From SAR116 cluster bacterium AG-390-L20 (GTDB lineage Bacteria > Pseudomonadota > Alphaproteobacteria > Puniceispirillales > Marisalimonadaceae): a stretch of 64,000 nucleotides of DNA. Both the position numbers and the translations under genes were made by a program. Shown piece by piece: positions 39,294 through 49,678 of this stretch (within the stretch, counting starts at the first letter, position 1; each line of letters starts with the position of its first letter). The stretch lies in NCBI GenBank assembly GCA_003278095.1, contig QCHB01000006.1, positions 94,222 through 158,221 on the forward strand, read 5' to 3'. The notes under the pieces are model-generated. The model ran no database searches. It worked only from the letters and a program-made list of their open reading frames with translations, and was not told where the DNA came from.

Positions 39294-39932
39294 ATGTATG
39301 AAAATTTTTCTAATTCATTTTCGTCAATAAATGAAACAGGAGCATTAGTTCCTATGGTTGTTGAGCAAACAAGTAGAGGAGAAAGATCATATGACATATA
39401 CTCTAGACTTTTAAAAGAAAGAATAATTTTTCTTGTAGGACCCGTTGATGATAATATTGCGTCATTAGTATGTGCTCAATTATTATTTTTAGAAGCTGAA
39501 AATCCAAAAAAAGACATTTCAATGTATATTAATTCTCCAGGTGGAGTAGTTACATCAGGATTATCAATATATGATACAATGGAATATATAAGGCCTGATG
39601 TATCAACTGTGTGCATAGGGCAGGCAGCCAGTATGGGTTCTCTATTACTGACTGCAGGAGCTAAAAATAAGAGATATTGTCTACCTAATGCAAGAATAAT
39701 GACACATCAACCATCAGGGGGCTTTCAAGGTCAAGCTAGCGATATAGAAATTCACGCAAAAGAAATAATTAATTTAAGGACTAGACTAAACGGTATTTAT
39801 GTTAAACATTCTGGCAAGAAAATTGCAGAAATTGAAAGATTAATGGATAGAGATACATTTTTATCCCCTGAGGACGCACTAAAACTTGGTTTAATAGATG
39901 AAGTTGTGGACAAGAGACCAATTGCTAAATAA
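39294..39932 (+). CDS. clpP: ClpP, ATP-dependent protease subunit
   Basis: 212 residues. The catalytic triad is S113 (GQAASMGS), H138 (MTHQPSGG) and D187 (DRDTFL). It forms the double-heptamer proteolytic chamber that works with ClpX, encoded 80 bp downstream. A GGGAG ribosome site lies upstream of the ATG. Standard length. Confidence 0.97.
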   Translation: MYENFSNSFSSINETGALVPMVVEQTSRGERSYDIYSRLLKERIIFLVGPVDDNIASLVCAQLLFLEAENPKKDISMYINSPGGVVTSGLSIYDTMEYIRPDVSTVCIGQAASMGSLLLTAGAKNKRYCLPNARIMTHQPSGGFQGQASDIEIHAKEIINLRTRLNGIYVKHSGKKIAEIERLMDRDTFLSPEDALKLGLIDEVVDKRPIAK

Positions 39933-40012
39933 TACAAATCAACATTTTATATTGCATTTTAAATAAAACCCATAGAATAATAATATATGAATATAATCAG
40001 TGAGGTAGAAAA

Positions 40013-41281
40013 ATGGATGAACAAAAAAATGAAGGGAAGAATAAAACAACCTTGTATTGTTCATTTTGCGGAAAAAGTCAGCATGAAGTCAAAAAATTAA
40101 TTGCTGGACCTACAGTTTTCATTTGTGATGAATGTGTTGAACTGTGTATGGATATAATTAAAGAAGAGCATCAGTCTTCAATTACTAAAAATAAAGAAGG
40201 TATTCCCTCTCCAGCTGAGATTTGTAAAATATTGGATGATTATGTAATTGGTCAAAGAAAAGCTAAAAGAGTTTTATCTGTAGCTGTCCACAATCATTAT
40301 AAAAGATTAACAAATACTTTAAATATGAATGACATTGAAATTTCTAAATCAAATATTCTTTTAGTCGGGCCAACTGGTTGTGGAAAAACTTTGCTCGCAC
40401 AAACTTTAGCAAAGATTTTAGATGTTCCATTTACTATGGCTGATGCCACAACATTAACTGAAGCTGGTTATGTTGGTGAAGATGTTGAAAATATAATATT
40501 AAAATTACTTCAGGCTTCTGATTATAATGTTGAAAGAGCTCAAAAGGGGATAGTTTATATTGACGAAGTTGATAAAATTTCAAGGAAATCTGAGAATCCT
40601 TCAATTACACGAGATGTAAGCGGCGAGGGAGTCCAACAGGCTTTACTCAAAATTATGGAAGGTACTATAGCAGCTGTCCCACCACAAGGTGGTAGAAAAC
40701 ATCCTCAACAAGAGTTTCTTCAAGTTGATACAACTAATATACTTTTTATATGTGGTGGAGCATTCGCAGGCTTAGATAAGCTGATTTCTAATAGAAATAC
40801 GGGATCTTCAATTGGTTTTGGCGCAGATATTATTAATACGAAAGATGTATCTAGTTCTGATATTTTAAAAGAAGTAGAGCCAGGAGATTTAGTTAAATAT
40901 GGTCTGATTCCTGAGTTTATTGGACGCCTTCCAGTTTTAGCAACTCTTGAAGACCTTGATGAAGATGCTTTAGTTACGATTTTAACAAAACCCAAAAATG
41001 CATTAATTAAACAATACCAAAAACTTTTTGAAATGGAAAATACTAAACTTGAGTTTAGAGAAAATGCCCTTAAAGCAGTAGCTCAAAAAGCCATAAGTTT
41101 GAAGACTGGAGCTAGAGGATTAAGGTCAATTATTGAAAATATTTTAATGGATACTATGTTTGAACTTCCATCAGAACCATATATTGATGAAGTTGTTATA
41201 AATGAAGAAGTAGTATTAAAAGGTACTAAACCTCTTTTGGTTCATGAAAAAAAATCCAAAGAAATGAATAATTCTCTTTAA
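40013..41281 (+). CDS. clpX: ClpX, unfoldase ATPase of ClpXP
   Basis: 422 residues. The N-terminal zinc finger uses C16, C19, C38 and C41 ([15 protein letters not shown]). Walker A GPTGCGKT, the GYVGED pore loop and VYIDEVDKI Walker B follow. It unfolds tagged substrates and, in alphaproteobacteria, degrades cell-cycle regulators with ClpP. It sits between clpP and lon in the conserved order. Confidence 0.97.
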   Translation: MDEQKNEGKNKTTLYCSFCGKSQHEVKKLIAGPTVFICDECVELCMDIIKEEHQSSITKNKEGIPSPAEICKILDDYVIGQRKAKRVLSVAVHNHYKRLTNTLNMNDIEISKSNILLVGPTGCGKTLLAQTLAKILDVPFTMADATTLTEAGYVGEDVENIILKLLQASDYNVERAQKGIVYIDEVDKISRKSENPSITRDVSGEGVQQALLKIMEGTIAAVPPQGGRKHPQQEFLQVDTTNILFICGGAFAGLDKLISNRNTGSSIGFGADIINTKDVSSSDILKEVEPGDLVKYGLIPEFIGRLPVLATLEDLDEDALVTILTKPKNALIKQYQKLFEMENTKLEFRENALKAVAQKAISLKTGARGLRSIIENILMDTMFELPSEPYIDEVVINEEVVLKGTKPLLVHEKKSKEMNNSL

Positions 41282-41351
41282 AATTTAATTTTAACTTGAA
41301 GTTTTAAAAAAAAATATCATTTATAACTATATAATTTTAAAGGATATTACT

Positions 41352-43742
41352 TTGACTAAATCAACTCATCTTATATTACCCCTGAGAGACATCGTTATAT
41401 TCCCACATATGATCGCTCCACTTTTTGTTGGTAGAATGAAGTCTATCAATGCAATTGAAGCAGTCATGGAAGAAAATAAAGAAATAGTTTTACTAACTCA
41501 AAAAAAACCCTCTATTGAAGATCCCAAAGAAAAAGATTTATACAAAGTTGGTACCTTAGGCAATATACTTCAGATGCTTAAACTTCCAGATGGCACAGTA
41601 AAAGTTTTAGTTGAAGGAAAATCTAGATGTGTTGTAAAAAATATTAAAATATCTAGTTCTTATTTAAGTTCCGATTCAGTTTTATCAAAGAGTGAAGAAG
41701 TATCATTAGTCCAAGGTAACGAAGTTACTTCTAATTTGCTTGATTTGTTTGAAAGATACGCAAAATTAAATGGTAAAATAAGTACTGAAATATTGTCAAC
41801 TATCTCTGATATTAAGAATGCTAATACTTTATCAGATACAATAATAAATCATTTAGTATTTAATATTGAAGAAAAACAATCATTTCTTGAAATGATAAAC
41901 CCAATTGAACGTATAGAAAGTTTAATAATAAAAATTAAAAATGAGATTGAGATATTAAGTTCTGAAAAGAAAATAAGAAGTCGTGTTAAAACCCAGATGG
42001 AAAAAACACAACGAGAATATTATTTAAATGAACAATTAAAAGCAATTCAAAAAGAACTTGGGTCATCTGAAGATGGCAAAAATGAATTTGATGAAATTGA
42101 AGATAAAATTGAGAATGGTAAATTAACAAAAGAAGCTAAAGAAAAAGCACTATCTGAGTTAAAAAAATTAAAAAATATGAGTCCTATGAGTGCTGAAGCT
42201 ACCGTTAGTCGGTCATACATTGATTGGTTAGTTTCAATTCCCTGGACAAAAACCAACAAAGTTAAAACTGATATAGTTAAAGCTAGAGAAATATTAGATA
42301 ATGACCATTATGGCTTAGAAAAAGTTAAAGACAGAATAATAGAGTTTTTAGCTGTTCAAAAGAGGACTAAAGAAATTAAAGGTCCAATTTTGTGTTTAGT
42401 TGGTCCACCAGGTGTTGGTAAAACCTCTTTAGGAAAATCAATAGCCAAAGTTACAGGTAGAGAATATATCAGAATGGCTTTAGGTGGAGTTAGAGATGAG
42501 GCAGAAATAAGAGGTCATAGAAGAACTTACATAGGTTCACTTCCCGGAAAAATAGTTCATGGAATGAAAAAAGCTTCTGCAATTAATCCACTTTTCTTAT
42601 TGGATGAAATTGATAAATTAGGTAATGATTATAGAGGTGATCCTTCTTCTGCACTTTTAGAAGTGTTAGACCCAGAACAGAACAAGACTTTTCAAGATCA
42701 CTATCTAGAGATAGATTATGACCTATCAAAAGTACTGTTTATTACTACATCTAATACATTAAATATGCCTCAAGCTTTATTAGATAGGATGGAAATAATT
42801 AGACTTTCTGGATATACGGAAGACGAAAAACTAGAAATAGCCAAAAGGCATCTAATTAAAAAACAGATGGATAATTGTAAACTAAAAGAAGCCGAATTTT
42901 CTATTAATGAGGAAGCTCTTAAAATAATAATTCAATCTTACACAAGAGAGGCTGGAGTTAGAAGTTTAGAGAGACAATTAGCGAAATTGACAAGAAAAAT
43001 AGTTACTTTAATTGAAAAAAAAGAAGCTAAGTCTTTTAATATTACCAAAGAAAATATTAATGATATTTTGGGTGTACCTGTATATCAAAGACAAGAAATT
43101 GAAAAAGATAATCTTGTAGGTATAACTACGGGGTTAGCTTGGACAGAAGTGGGTGGTGAATTATTATCTATTGAAGCAGTTAAAGTAAGGGGTAAGGGTA
43201 AGGTTTCTGCAACGGGTAAATTAGGTGATGTCATGAAGGAGTCAGTTCAGGCAGCTGAATTTTTCATAAGATCTAAAGCATTATCTTATGGCTTAAACCC
43301 TATTGATTTAGAAAAAAACGATATTCACGTGCATGTACCAGAAGGTGCTACGCCAAAAGATGGGCCATCGGCAGGAGTTGCAATGGTAACTAGTATGGTA
43401 TCTGCCTTAACAGATATAAAAATTAAAAGTGATATTGGTATGACAGGCGAAATAACTTTAAGAGGAAGAGTTCTTCCAATTGGTGGCTTAAAAGAAAAAT
43501 TATTAGCAGCTAAAAGAGGCGGTTTAAAAACAGTTTTAATACCGATTGATAATAAAAAAGATTTAACAGAAATACCAAATAATATAAAAAAAGAATTAAA
43601 TATCATACCCATAGATTCAATTGATCAGGTAATTGAAAATGCTTTAGTTCAATCACCTCAAGAAATAAGTGTATTAGACGCTAGTAAATTAAATCCGGCT
43701 AGTGAAACTAATTTGTCAGATGAAGCTAATATTTCCCATTAA
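41352..43742 (+). CDS. lon: Lon protease
   Basis: 796 residues. An N-terminal substrate domain is followed by AAA+ (Walker A GPPGVGKTSLGKS near residue 350) and a protease domain with the catalytic serine in DGPSAGVAM (about residue 674) and lysine in GGLKEKLLAAKRGG. The start is TTG at 41352, preceded by AAAGGA, and gives the usual N-terminus (LPLRDIVIFPHMIAPLFVGR). It degrades misfolded and regulatory proteins. hup follows 110 bp downstream. Confidence 0.96.
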   Translation: MTKSTHLILPLRDIVIFPHMIAPLFVGRMKSINAIEAVMEENKEIVLLTQKKPSIEDPKEKDLYKVGTLGNILQMLKLPDGTVKVLVEGKSRCVVKNIKISSSYLSSDSVLSKSEEVSLVQGNEVTSNLLDLFERYAKLNGKISTEILSTISDIKNANTLSDTIINHLVFNIEEKQSFLEMINPIERIESLIIKIKNEIEILSSEKKIRSRVKTQMEKTQREYYLNEQLKAIQKELGSSEDGKNEFDEIEDKIENGKLTKEAKEKALSELKKLKNMSPMSAEATVSRSYIDWLVSIPWTKTNKVKTDIVKAREILDNDHYGLEKVKDRIIEFLAVQKRTKEIKGPILCLVGPPGVGKTSLGKSIAKVTGREYIRMALGGVRDEAEIRGHRRTYIGSLPGKIVHGMKKASAINPLFLLDEIDKLGNDYRGDPSSALLEVLDPEQNKTFQDHYLEIDYDLSKVLFITTSNTLNMPQALLDRMEIIRLSGYTEDEKLEIAKRHLIKKQMDNCKLKEAEFSINEEALKIIIQSYTREAGVRSLERQLAKLTRKIVTLIEKKEAKSFNITKENINDILGVPVYQRQEIEKDNLVGITTGLAWTEVGGELLSIEAVKVRGKGKVSATGKLGDVMKESVQAAEFFIRSKALSYGLNPIDLEKNDIHVHVPEGATPKDGPSAGVAMVTSMVSALTDIKIKSDIGMTGEITLRGRVLPIGGLKEKLLAAKRGGLKTVLIPIDNKKDLTEIPNNIKKELNIIPIDSIDQVIENALVQSPQEISVLDASKLNPASETNLSDEANISH

Positions 43743-43851
43743 AATAAATTAATTTCATAGTCTTCTTTGTAAAAATCATCTTTATTTACTAGAGTTCTAT
43801 GGTAAAATCATATATAAATATCTAATTATTAAACTTTAAACGGAGGTACGA

Positions 43852-44127
43852 ATGAATAAAAATGAATTGGTGGCAAGTGTTTCTGAAGCTTCGGGTCTTT
43901 CAAAAGTAGATGCGGGTAAAGCAGTTGATGGTGTTTTTGAGTCTATTACCGGTGCTCTTAAATCAGGTGGAGATGTGCGTATAGTCGGCTTCGGAACCTT
44001 TTCTGTTGCCAACCGTGCCGCTACAACAGGAAGAAACCCTAGAACTGGAGAAGCCATTCAAATTAAAGCCTCTAAGCAACCAAAATTTAAAGCTGGAAGC
44101 CCTTTAAAGGATGCAGTTAACAATTAA
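43852..44127 (+). CDS. hup: HU-family nucleoid protein
   Basis: 91 residues. It begins MNKNELVASVSEASGLSKVDAGKAVDGV, and the DNA-binding arm is GFGTFSVANRAATTGRNPRTGE, typical of HU beta. It packages DNA. A strong ribosome site (CGGAGG) precedes the ATG. A terminator hairpin follows directly. The position after lon is conserved across proteobacteria. Confidence 0.96.
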   Translation: MNKNELVASVSEASGLSKVDAGKAVDGVFESITGALKSGGDVRIVGFGTFSVANRAATTGRNPRTGEAIQIKASKQPKFKAGSPLKDAVNN

Positions 44128-44148
44128 TTATAAATTTACAATTTTAGA

Positions 44149-44175
44149 AAGGCGTCTTGTTCAAGACGTCTTTTT
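44149..44175 (+). terminator. Rho-independent terminator after hup
   Basis: A 9-11 bp stem (AAGGCGTCT... / ...AGACGTCTT, one G-T pair) with a short loop is followed by six T residues. It lies 22 bp after the hup stop. The same bases contain the last codons and stop of the convergent methyltransferase gene, so coding sequence and terminator overlap. Confidence 0.85.
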
Positions 44176-44718
44176 TATTAAACACCTTTGTTTAATGGAT
44201 ATCTTTTCTCCAATAACTTTCCCGTTAAAATAAGCCAATACCTCGTTTTTTTTACTGAATAGATTGATTAGCTCTCTATCTTTTAATAAAAAATCTGGAT
44301 TTTTTGGTGAACCGTATCTTTCGTTGCCAACTGAAAAAGTTTCATAAAATAAATACCCACCATTTTTTAACAAATTCATTAATTTTTTGATTTTAGGTCT
44401 ATATAAATAATTAACAACTATTATTATGTCATAATATTTTTCTTTTAAGGGCCAATTTTGATTTGTTTCAAGATCAAAACAGATCGTATTAATATACTCA
44501 AAATGATCATACTGAACTAGTTTTATACTATCTTTATCTATGGCCGTCACAATTCTATTTTTTCTTGCTAAATGAACACTATTGCTTCCATTCCCACTAG
44601 CAAAATCTAATATTTGGATTTTTCTTTTGGGGGCTAGTAATTTTATTTGTTTTATTATCCAAGTTTTTGCCTGTTTATTCATTTTCGATTTCAACATTAG
44701 TCCTTTATATTTAATCAA
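44161..44718 (-). CDS. Class I SAM-dependent methyltransferase
   Basis: About 185 residues (the start could also be an internal ATG at residue 8 or 13). The SAM-binding motif is ILDFASGNGSNSVHLARKN, followed by TAIDKD and the later NGGYLFYETFSVGNERYGSP. It resembles TehB-like small-molecule methyltransferases; the substrate is unknown. The last codons lie inside the hup terminator. The base composition is very AT rich but matches the region. Confidence 0.75.
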   Translation of the reverse strand: MIKYKGLMLKSKMNKQAKTWIIKQIKLLAPKRKIQILDFASGNGSNSVHLARKNRIVTAIDKDSIKLVQYDHFEYINTICFDLETNQNWPLKEKYYDIIIVVNYLYRPKIKKLMNLLKNGGYLFYETFSVGNERYGSPKNPDFLLKDRELINLFSKKNEVLAYFNGKVIGEKISIKQRCLIKKTS

Positions 44719-44791
44719 TACAAATTATAGCAAAATAAATAAGTTCATAGTTGTCAACTTTATTAAAATTACGTATAAACTTAGATAAAAT

Positions 44792-44867
44792 GGGCGGTTA
44801 GCTCAGTTGGTAGAGCATCTCGTTTACACCGAGAATGTCGGCGGTTCGAGACCGTCACCGCCCACCA
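44792..44867 (+). tRNA. tRNA-Val (TAC)
   Basis: A complete 76-nt cloverleaf. The acceptor GGGCGGT pairs with ACCGCCC, the anticodon loop is TTTACAC (anticodon TAC) in a TCTCG/CGAGA stem, and CCA is encoded. It stands alone in the gap between the methyltransferase and the SDR gene. Confidence 0.96.
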
Positions 44868-44963
44868 TTTTAAATATAAAACTTTTCAATCTCTAATTAT
44901 TTACATAATACAAATTATTCATTACTTTTATATAAATTTTTATTTTCTCTTTGGAGATACAAT

Positions 44964-45683
44964 ATGCCAAATTTTACTAAACCTGTTTGTCTGATTACTG
45001 GTCTTGGGGAAGGTACGGGTGGCTTTACAGCTAGACGCTTCGCTAAAGCTGGTTATAGAATTGCAATGATAGCTAGATCTAGTGAAAGGTTAATAAAATT
45101 TGAAAAAGAATTACCAGACTCTAAAGGGTATATCTGTGACGTTTCAGACTTAACTGTATTAGAAAACACTTGTAAAAAATTAAAAGATGAAATGGGCTCA
45201 CCAGAAGTACTAATTCATAATGCAGTTAAAGGAAATTTTGAAAATTTACTTAACGGAAAACCAGAATGGTTAGAAAAAAACTTTCGAATTAATACAACCT
45301 CACTTATGTACTTAGCTCATTTTTTGATACCAGATATGTTGAAAAATAAAAAGGGTGTAATTATAGTCACAGGAAATACTGCTGCACACAGGGGGGTCGC
45401 TATGACACCATATTTTGCACCTACTAAGGCGGCTCAAAGAATTTTAGCACAATCTTTAGCTCGTGATTTTGGCCCAAAAGGTATTCACGTCTCATATATA
45501 ACTATAGACGCATCAATTAATACTCCATGGACAAGAAGTAGGATTGAACATCAAAAAAATAAAGATGAAATAGAATTTGCACAACCTGAAGATATAGCAG
45601 AAGAAATTTATAGAATATCACAACAAAAACGCTCGGCTTGGTCATTTGACGTAGAGCTAAGGCCTGACATAGAAAAATGGTAA
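44964..45683 (+). CDS. SDR-family oxidoreductase with altered active site
   Basis: 239 residues with a Rossmann fold. The nucleotide loop is TGLGEGTGGF (TGxxxGxG), and IHNAVKGNF stands in place of the usual NNAG. The catalytic YxxxK is replaced by F151-APT-K155, with a tyrosine one position earlier (Y150), and the usual active-site serine region reads VTGNTAAHRG. Activity may be changed or use a shifted residue. A GGAG ribosome site precedes the ATG. The stop is 1 bp from the stop of the convergent reductase gene. Confidence 0.8.
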   Translation: MPNFTKPVCLITGLGEGTGGFTARRFAKAGYRIAMIARSSERLIKFEKELPDSKGYICDVSDLTVLENTCKKLKDEMGSPEVLIHNAVKGNFENLLNGKPEWLEKNFRINTTSLMYLAHFLIPDMLKNKKGVIIVTGNTAAHRGVAMTPYFAPTKAAQRILAQSLARDFGPKGIHVSYITIDASINTPWTRSRIEHQKNKDEIEFAQPEDIAEEIYRISQQKRSAWSFDVELRPDIEKW

Positions 45684-45684
45684 G

Positions 45685-46461
45685 TTAACCTACAAAAGCC
45701 TTTTCTAAGACAAATTCGGCAGGGTTATTATTTGCTCCTTCTTGTAATTCATGTTTTACCATTATAGCTTTTAAATCATTGTTTAGGCCCATTGATCCGC
45801 AAAACATAAATCTGTCGTCTGAAGATATATTCTCAATGTTAAGATCATTAAAAATTTTATTTGTAGTTATCAGTTCAGTTATTCTTCCATTATTCGTAAA
45901 ATTATCTCTTGTAGTTGAATGATAACTTATTAATTTATTTTCAATAAAATCTTTAATAATTTCGTCATTGTTGCTTTCATCAATTATTTCCTGGCTATAA
46001 GCAAGTTCAGGAACGGTTCTGCAAGTATGAGTTACAACTACTATCTTAAATTTTTCATACGTTTCGGGTTCTCTTATAAGTGACGCAAAGGGTGCAAAAC
46101 CAGTTCCAGAAGAGAGTAAAAATAGCCTTTTGCCAGGCTTTAAAGCATCTAAAACTAATGTGCCAGTAGACTTAGGCATCATGATTATTTTATCATCAAT
46201 CTTAATATTTTTTAATTTCGATGTTAAGGGACCATCTTTAACTATAATTGAATAAAATTCTAGTTCTTCTGACCAACTTGGTGAGGCGATTGAATAAGCC
46301 CTTAATATTGGTTTATCCTCCTCATTTGGTAAGCCTATCATTACAAATTCACCAGATCTAAATTTAAAACTTTGTGGTCTTTCAATACGAAAAGAGAATA
46401 AACTTTCAGTCCAATGTTTAATGAATGTTACTTTATGACAATTATTAGAGAATTTTGACAA
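45685..46461 (-). CDS. fpr: Ferredoxin/flavodoxin-NADP reductase
   Basis: 258 residues. The FAD-binding stretch is RAYSIASPSWSEELEFYSI with K-D-G-PLTSKL, the NADP site is LLSSGTGFAPFASLIREPE, and VVTHTCRTVPELAYSQEI is typical of the bacterial Fpr subgroup. The C-terminus is EFVLEKAFVG. It passes electrons between NADPH and ferredoxin or flavodoxin. It follows the epimerase-like gene by 16 bp on the same strand. Confidence 0.92.
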   Translation of the reverse strand: MSKFSNNCHKVTFIKHWTESLFSFRIERPQSFKFRSGEFVMIGLPNEEDKPILRAYSIASPSWSEELEFYSIIVKDGPLTSKLKNIKIDDKIIMMPKSTGTLVLDALKPGKRLFLLSSGTGFAPFASLIREPETYEKFKIVVVTHTCRTVPELAYSQEIIDESNNDEIIKDFIENKLISYHSTTRDNFTNNGRITELITTNKIFNDLNIENISSDDRFMFCGSMGLNNDLKAIMVKHELQEGANNNPAEFVLEKAFVG

Positions 46462-46477
46462 AGAATTTATCCTAGAT

Positions 46478-47308
46478 TTATTTATTTTTTATTAATTTTT
46501 TAGTCAAAGTAAGTAAAGCTTTTGCGTAATCTGGATATTTATATTTATATTTAAGTTCATTTCCCAAAACTTTACATTTGATAATTCTATTAGAAACATA
46601 AAAAGACTTCAAACTATCAGAAACTTGGTTTGGATTATATTTAATAATTAATGGTTCTTTTAATTTTAATTTTTCTGTAACGTATTTAACTGCTTCATAA
46701 CTGCTAACTTTGTTTTGATCGCATATATTTATAATTTTATTATTTAGATTTTTAATTAAAAATTGAATGGCTATTGAAGACAAGTCTTCAACGTGAATTC
46801 TATTTGGGATATAGTCTTTTTTTACAAGAATTTCATTGTTTCCTTCTAGATATTTAATCATTGGATGTCTTTTAGTACCATATATACCTGCAATTCGAAA
46901 AAGTGAAACATTACGATTGGTTTTAATCCACTCTTTTTCTGCATCAAGTCTAATTATACCTCTTTTATGTTTAGGATCAGGTTTAGTTTCTTCATCTATA
47001 TCTCCCTCTCCATACACTGAAGTTGCAGAAAAATAGATAATTTTATTTTTATTTGATGCAATGGATTTTCCATAATTTTGGATAACTGGATCTAAACCCT
47101 CTTCATTTGGGGGAACTGTAGAAATGATATTTTCTTTAGAAAGTTTTAATGCAATATTTTTAGAATCATAATAGTTAAAGTAATGGATATTTTTTTTAGG
47201 TTTTGAAATATTTCTCGTAATTATAGAAACTTGTACATCTTTTTTTAAAGCTTCTTTAGACAAAAATTGAGCTGTGTAGCCATTTCCAATTATTGATAAT
47301 TTTATCAT
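46478..47308 (-). CDS. NAD-dependent epimerase/dehydratase-like protein
   Basis: 276 residues when started at the ATG at 47308. The Rossmann loop is IIGNGYTAQFL, followed by YFSATSVYGEGD and RIAGIYGTKRHP, which resemble the extended SDR family (YeeZ-like). The frame stays open another 216 bp into the cobalamin riboswitch; that extension is rejected as non-coding. The substrate is unknown. It is transcribed away from the riboswitch-controlled receptor gene. Confidence 0.75.
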   Translation of the reverse strand: MIKLSIIGNGYTAQFLSKEALKKDVQVSIITRNISKPKKNIHYFNYYDSKNIALKLSKENIISTVPPNEEGLDPVIQNYGKSIASNKNKIIYFSATSVYGEGDIDEETKPDPKHKRGIIRLDAEKEWIKTNRNVSLFRIAGIYGTKRHPMIKYLEGNNEILVKKDYIPNRIHVEDLSSIAIQFLIKNLNNKIINICDQNKVSSYEAVKYVTEKLKLKEPLIIKYNPNQVSDSLKSFYVSNRIIKCKVLGNELKYKYKYPDYAKALLTLTKKLIKNK

Positions 47309-47370
47309 TTTAAAAAAAAGTAATTTACTACTTGCAATGTTAAGATTAATTAAACTATTAATTAATTGTT

Positions 47371-47585
47371 TATGGTGCTTCGAAGATTTCTTCAAGCTTA
47401 AAATGGGAATTTGGTAATTTATATAAATTGTAACCCAAAGCTGTCCCCGCAACTGTAAATGCTGAGTGAGGGTAAATATGCCACTGGATTTATATCTGGG
47501 AAGGTTACCTAAGCTGTGATGCATGAGCCAGGAGACCTGCCAGAAACTGTCGCTTTGTCAGCTTCCGGGTAGAGTAGATGGCACG
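47371..47585 (+). promoter_or_regulatory. Cobalamin (B12) riboswitch
   Basis: The conserved elements are present in order: GGTGC near 47374, CCCCGCAACTGTAA near 47445-47458, and the B12 box AGCCAGGAGACCTGCC at 47526-47541. A distal GTGC/GCAC pairing (47375-47378 with 47581-47584) can close the element. Beyond it GTCGCT (47549-47554) can pair with AGCGAC (47601-47606), a possible switch helix before the ribosome site at 47650. It lies directly upstream of a TonB-dependent receptor gene. Boundaries are approximate. Confidence 0.93.
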
Positions 47586-47659
47586 TTCTTTATATCGTCT
47601 AGCGACTAAATAGGTGAGGGCTTATGCTCTCTAAGTTTATTTATTTGCTGGAGGCAATT

Positions 47660-49633
47660 ATGATTACACGTGCGTTTATTTTATCTCTTATACTATTAGT
47701 TGTTTCTGCTTCAAAATCATTCACCAACGAAATAAAACCACAAAGAATTACAATTCACCCATCCAAAATTAACAAAAATGTTATTGGTAGCTCAACTACA
47801 ATTATTAATTACGAAACTATAAAAAAATCATCTTACAAAACTTTAGGTGATTTGTTGTCTAAATACTCTGGTGTATTTTTTGAGAAGCTTTATTACGGTT
47901 CTGATGCTAAATCAACTGTTAAAATTAGAGGTTTTGGAGAACAAGCTTCAAGAAATATAATGGTATTAGTTAATGGAATTCGATTGTCAGATATGACAAT
48001 AGCAGGAGCTAATTTATCTAGAATACCAATTGATAATGTTTATGAAATAGAAATAATAAAAGGAGGTTCATCTGGAGTTCTTTTTGGTGATGGTGCTGTG
48101 GGAGGGGCTATAAATATTATTACTAAAAATCCAAAGTTTATTGATAATAACATCACTTTTAAATCTTCTGCTAAATCTTTTAATACTGAAATTAATTCTA
48201 TTAACATAAATAAAAAAGTTGATGATATTGTCTTACAGACCTTTGCATCTAGTGAAAAGAGTTCGGGTTACAGACAAAATAACAAATTTGAAAATGATAT
48301 TTTTGAATTTAATGCGACTTATCTAAAAGACCCATTAACTAGATTTTTTACTGGAATAGGGTTTTCTGATCAATACACAGGTTTACCAGGTAGTATTATT
48401 ATAAGTGACTACTATACTAGGCCAAGATATGTTAGGTCAGGTAATTTAGACAGCTTTGGTTCTGATAAAATTAAATCTTGGAAAATTGGTTCTGAAAATA
48501 TACTTGAAAGTAGTAAATACTCTAATGTAATAAAATATGAAGAAAAAGACCAAAAAACATCATCTATGTATCAAAATGTTAATATCAAAGCTAAAACTGA
48601 TTTAAGCACTTATACACTTAGTTCAAAAGTTAACCAGAAATTTAATAGTGATTCTATTAATTCTGAATTAAAATTAGGAATTGATTATTACAATTCTAGT
48701 TATAGAGCTATTGGCAATAACTACCTTGGTACTCCATACCATAATATTGCAAAACAAAAAATATTTGAGCCGTTTAGTATTCTAAGACTTAATCATTCAT
48801 CAATGTCAAATTTAGAATATGAAATAGGTTTTAGATTACATTATTATGATATAGATGCAGATAATTATTCAACTAAAAAAAGCTTATTATCAAATGATCG
48901 GCACAATTATGCTTGGTCTATGGGATTAAATTATAATATTCAAAATCAGGGAGATATTTTTGCGCACATTTCTAGAGCGTTTAGATCTCCAAGGCTTGAT
49001 GAACTTATTTCTTTAGTTAGTCCAAGTCCAAGTTTAACTGACCTTGAACACCAATTTTCAAATGATTTAGAAGTTGGATATGAAAAAAAGAATAAAGATT
49101 CAAGATATAAACTTGCAATTTTTAGATCACTTATAAAAAACCAAATTGTTTATAATTCGGCTGCTTGGGCTAACCAAAATTTTGACCCATCTATTCAACA
49201 GGGTTTAGAAATAGAATTTGATAAATCAATTAATGAGAAATTTAATATAAAATCAAATGCTGCATATATAGATTCATATTTTTCCAAAGGCACGGAAAAA
49301 GGTAATGAAACACCTTACGTGCCAAAACTTTCAAGTGCTATTTCGTTATATTATTACTTAGAAAATGAATCAGACCTTTCTCTTGAACATAAATATATTG
49401 GAAAACAAAGAGCAGGTAATGATCCAAATTATAATGTTAGAAAATCTAAGTCATACCAAATTACTGATTTGAACTTTACACATAAGATACAAAATTTCAG
49501 TCTTAAAGCTTCAGTAAATAATTTTTTTAATAAAAAATATTACACAAATTTAATAGCTAGCGGTAGCGGTGATGCTTATGTTTATCCACAACCTGGTAGA
49601 ACTTTATTTTTGGGGTTAGAAGCTACATTTTAA
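47660..49633 (+). CDS. btuB: BtuB-like TonB-dependent cobalamin receptor
   Basis: 657 residues. It starts at the ATG at 47660, which follows GGAGG at 47650-47654 and opens with a signal peptide (MITRAFILSLILLVVSASKS); the longer frame from 47624 would include that ribosome site. The plug domain contains KIRGFGEQASRNIMVLVNGIR and GSSGVLFGDGAVGGAINIITK; the barrel ends in a C-terminal phenylalanine (GLEATF). It sits in the outer membrane and imports its ligand with TonB energy. The upstream B12 riboswitch is the evidence that the ligand is cobalamin. Confidence 0.88.
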   Translation: MITRAFILSLILLVVSASKSFTNEIKPQRITIHPSKINKNVIGSSTTIINYETIKKSSYKTLGDLLSKYSGVFFEKLYYGSDAKSTVKIRGFGEQASRNIMVLVNGIRLSDMTIAGANLSRIPIDNVYEIEIIKGGSSGVLFGDGAVGGAINIITKNPKFIDNNITFKSSAKSFNTEINSININKKVDDIVLQTFASSEKSSGYRQNNKFENDIFEFNATYLKDPLTRFFTGIGFSDQYTGLPGSIIISDYYTRPRYVRSGNLDSFGSDKIKSWKIGSENILESSKYSNVIKYEEKDQKTSSMYQNVNIKAKTDLSTYTLSSKVNQKFNSDSINSELKLGIDYYNSSYRAIGNNYLGTPYHNIAKQKIFEPFSILRLNHSSMSNLEYEIGFRLHYYDIDADNYSTKKSLLSNDRHNYAWSMGLNYNIQNQGDIFAHISRAFRSPRLDELISLVSPSPSLTDLEHQFSNDLEVGYEKKNKDSRYKLAIFRSLIKNQIVYNSAAWANQNFDPSIQQGLEIEFDKSINEKFNIKSNAAYIDSYFSKGTEKGNETPYVPKLSSAISLYYYLENESDLSLEHKYIGKQRAGNDPNYNVRKSKSYQITDLNFTHKIQNFSLKASVNNFFNKKYYTNLIASGSGDAYVYPQPGRTLFLGLEATF

Positions 49634-49678
49634 TAAAATTAATCTTGTTTAAATGTGAATTTGGTCTAATTTGATATT

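Noticed and set aside
46478..47524. Long form of the epimerase-like gene reaching 47524
   Set aside because: The first 216 bp lie in the cobalamin riboswitch on the other strand; the Rossmann fold begins at the ATG at 47308.
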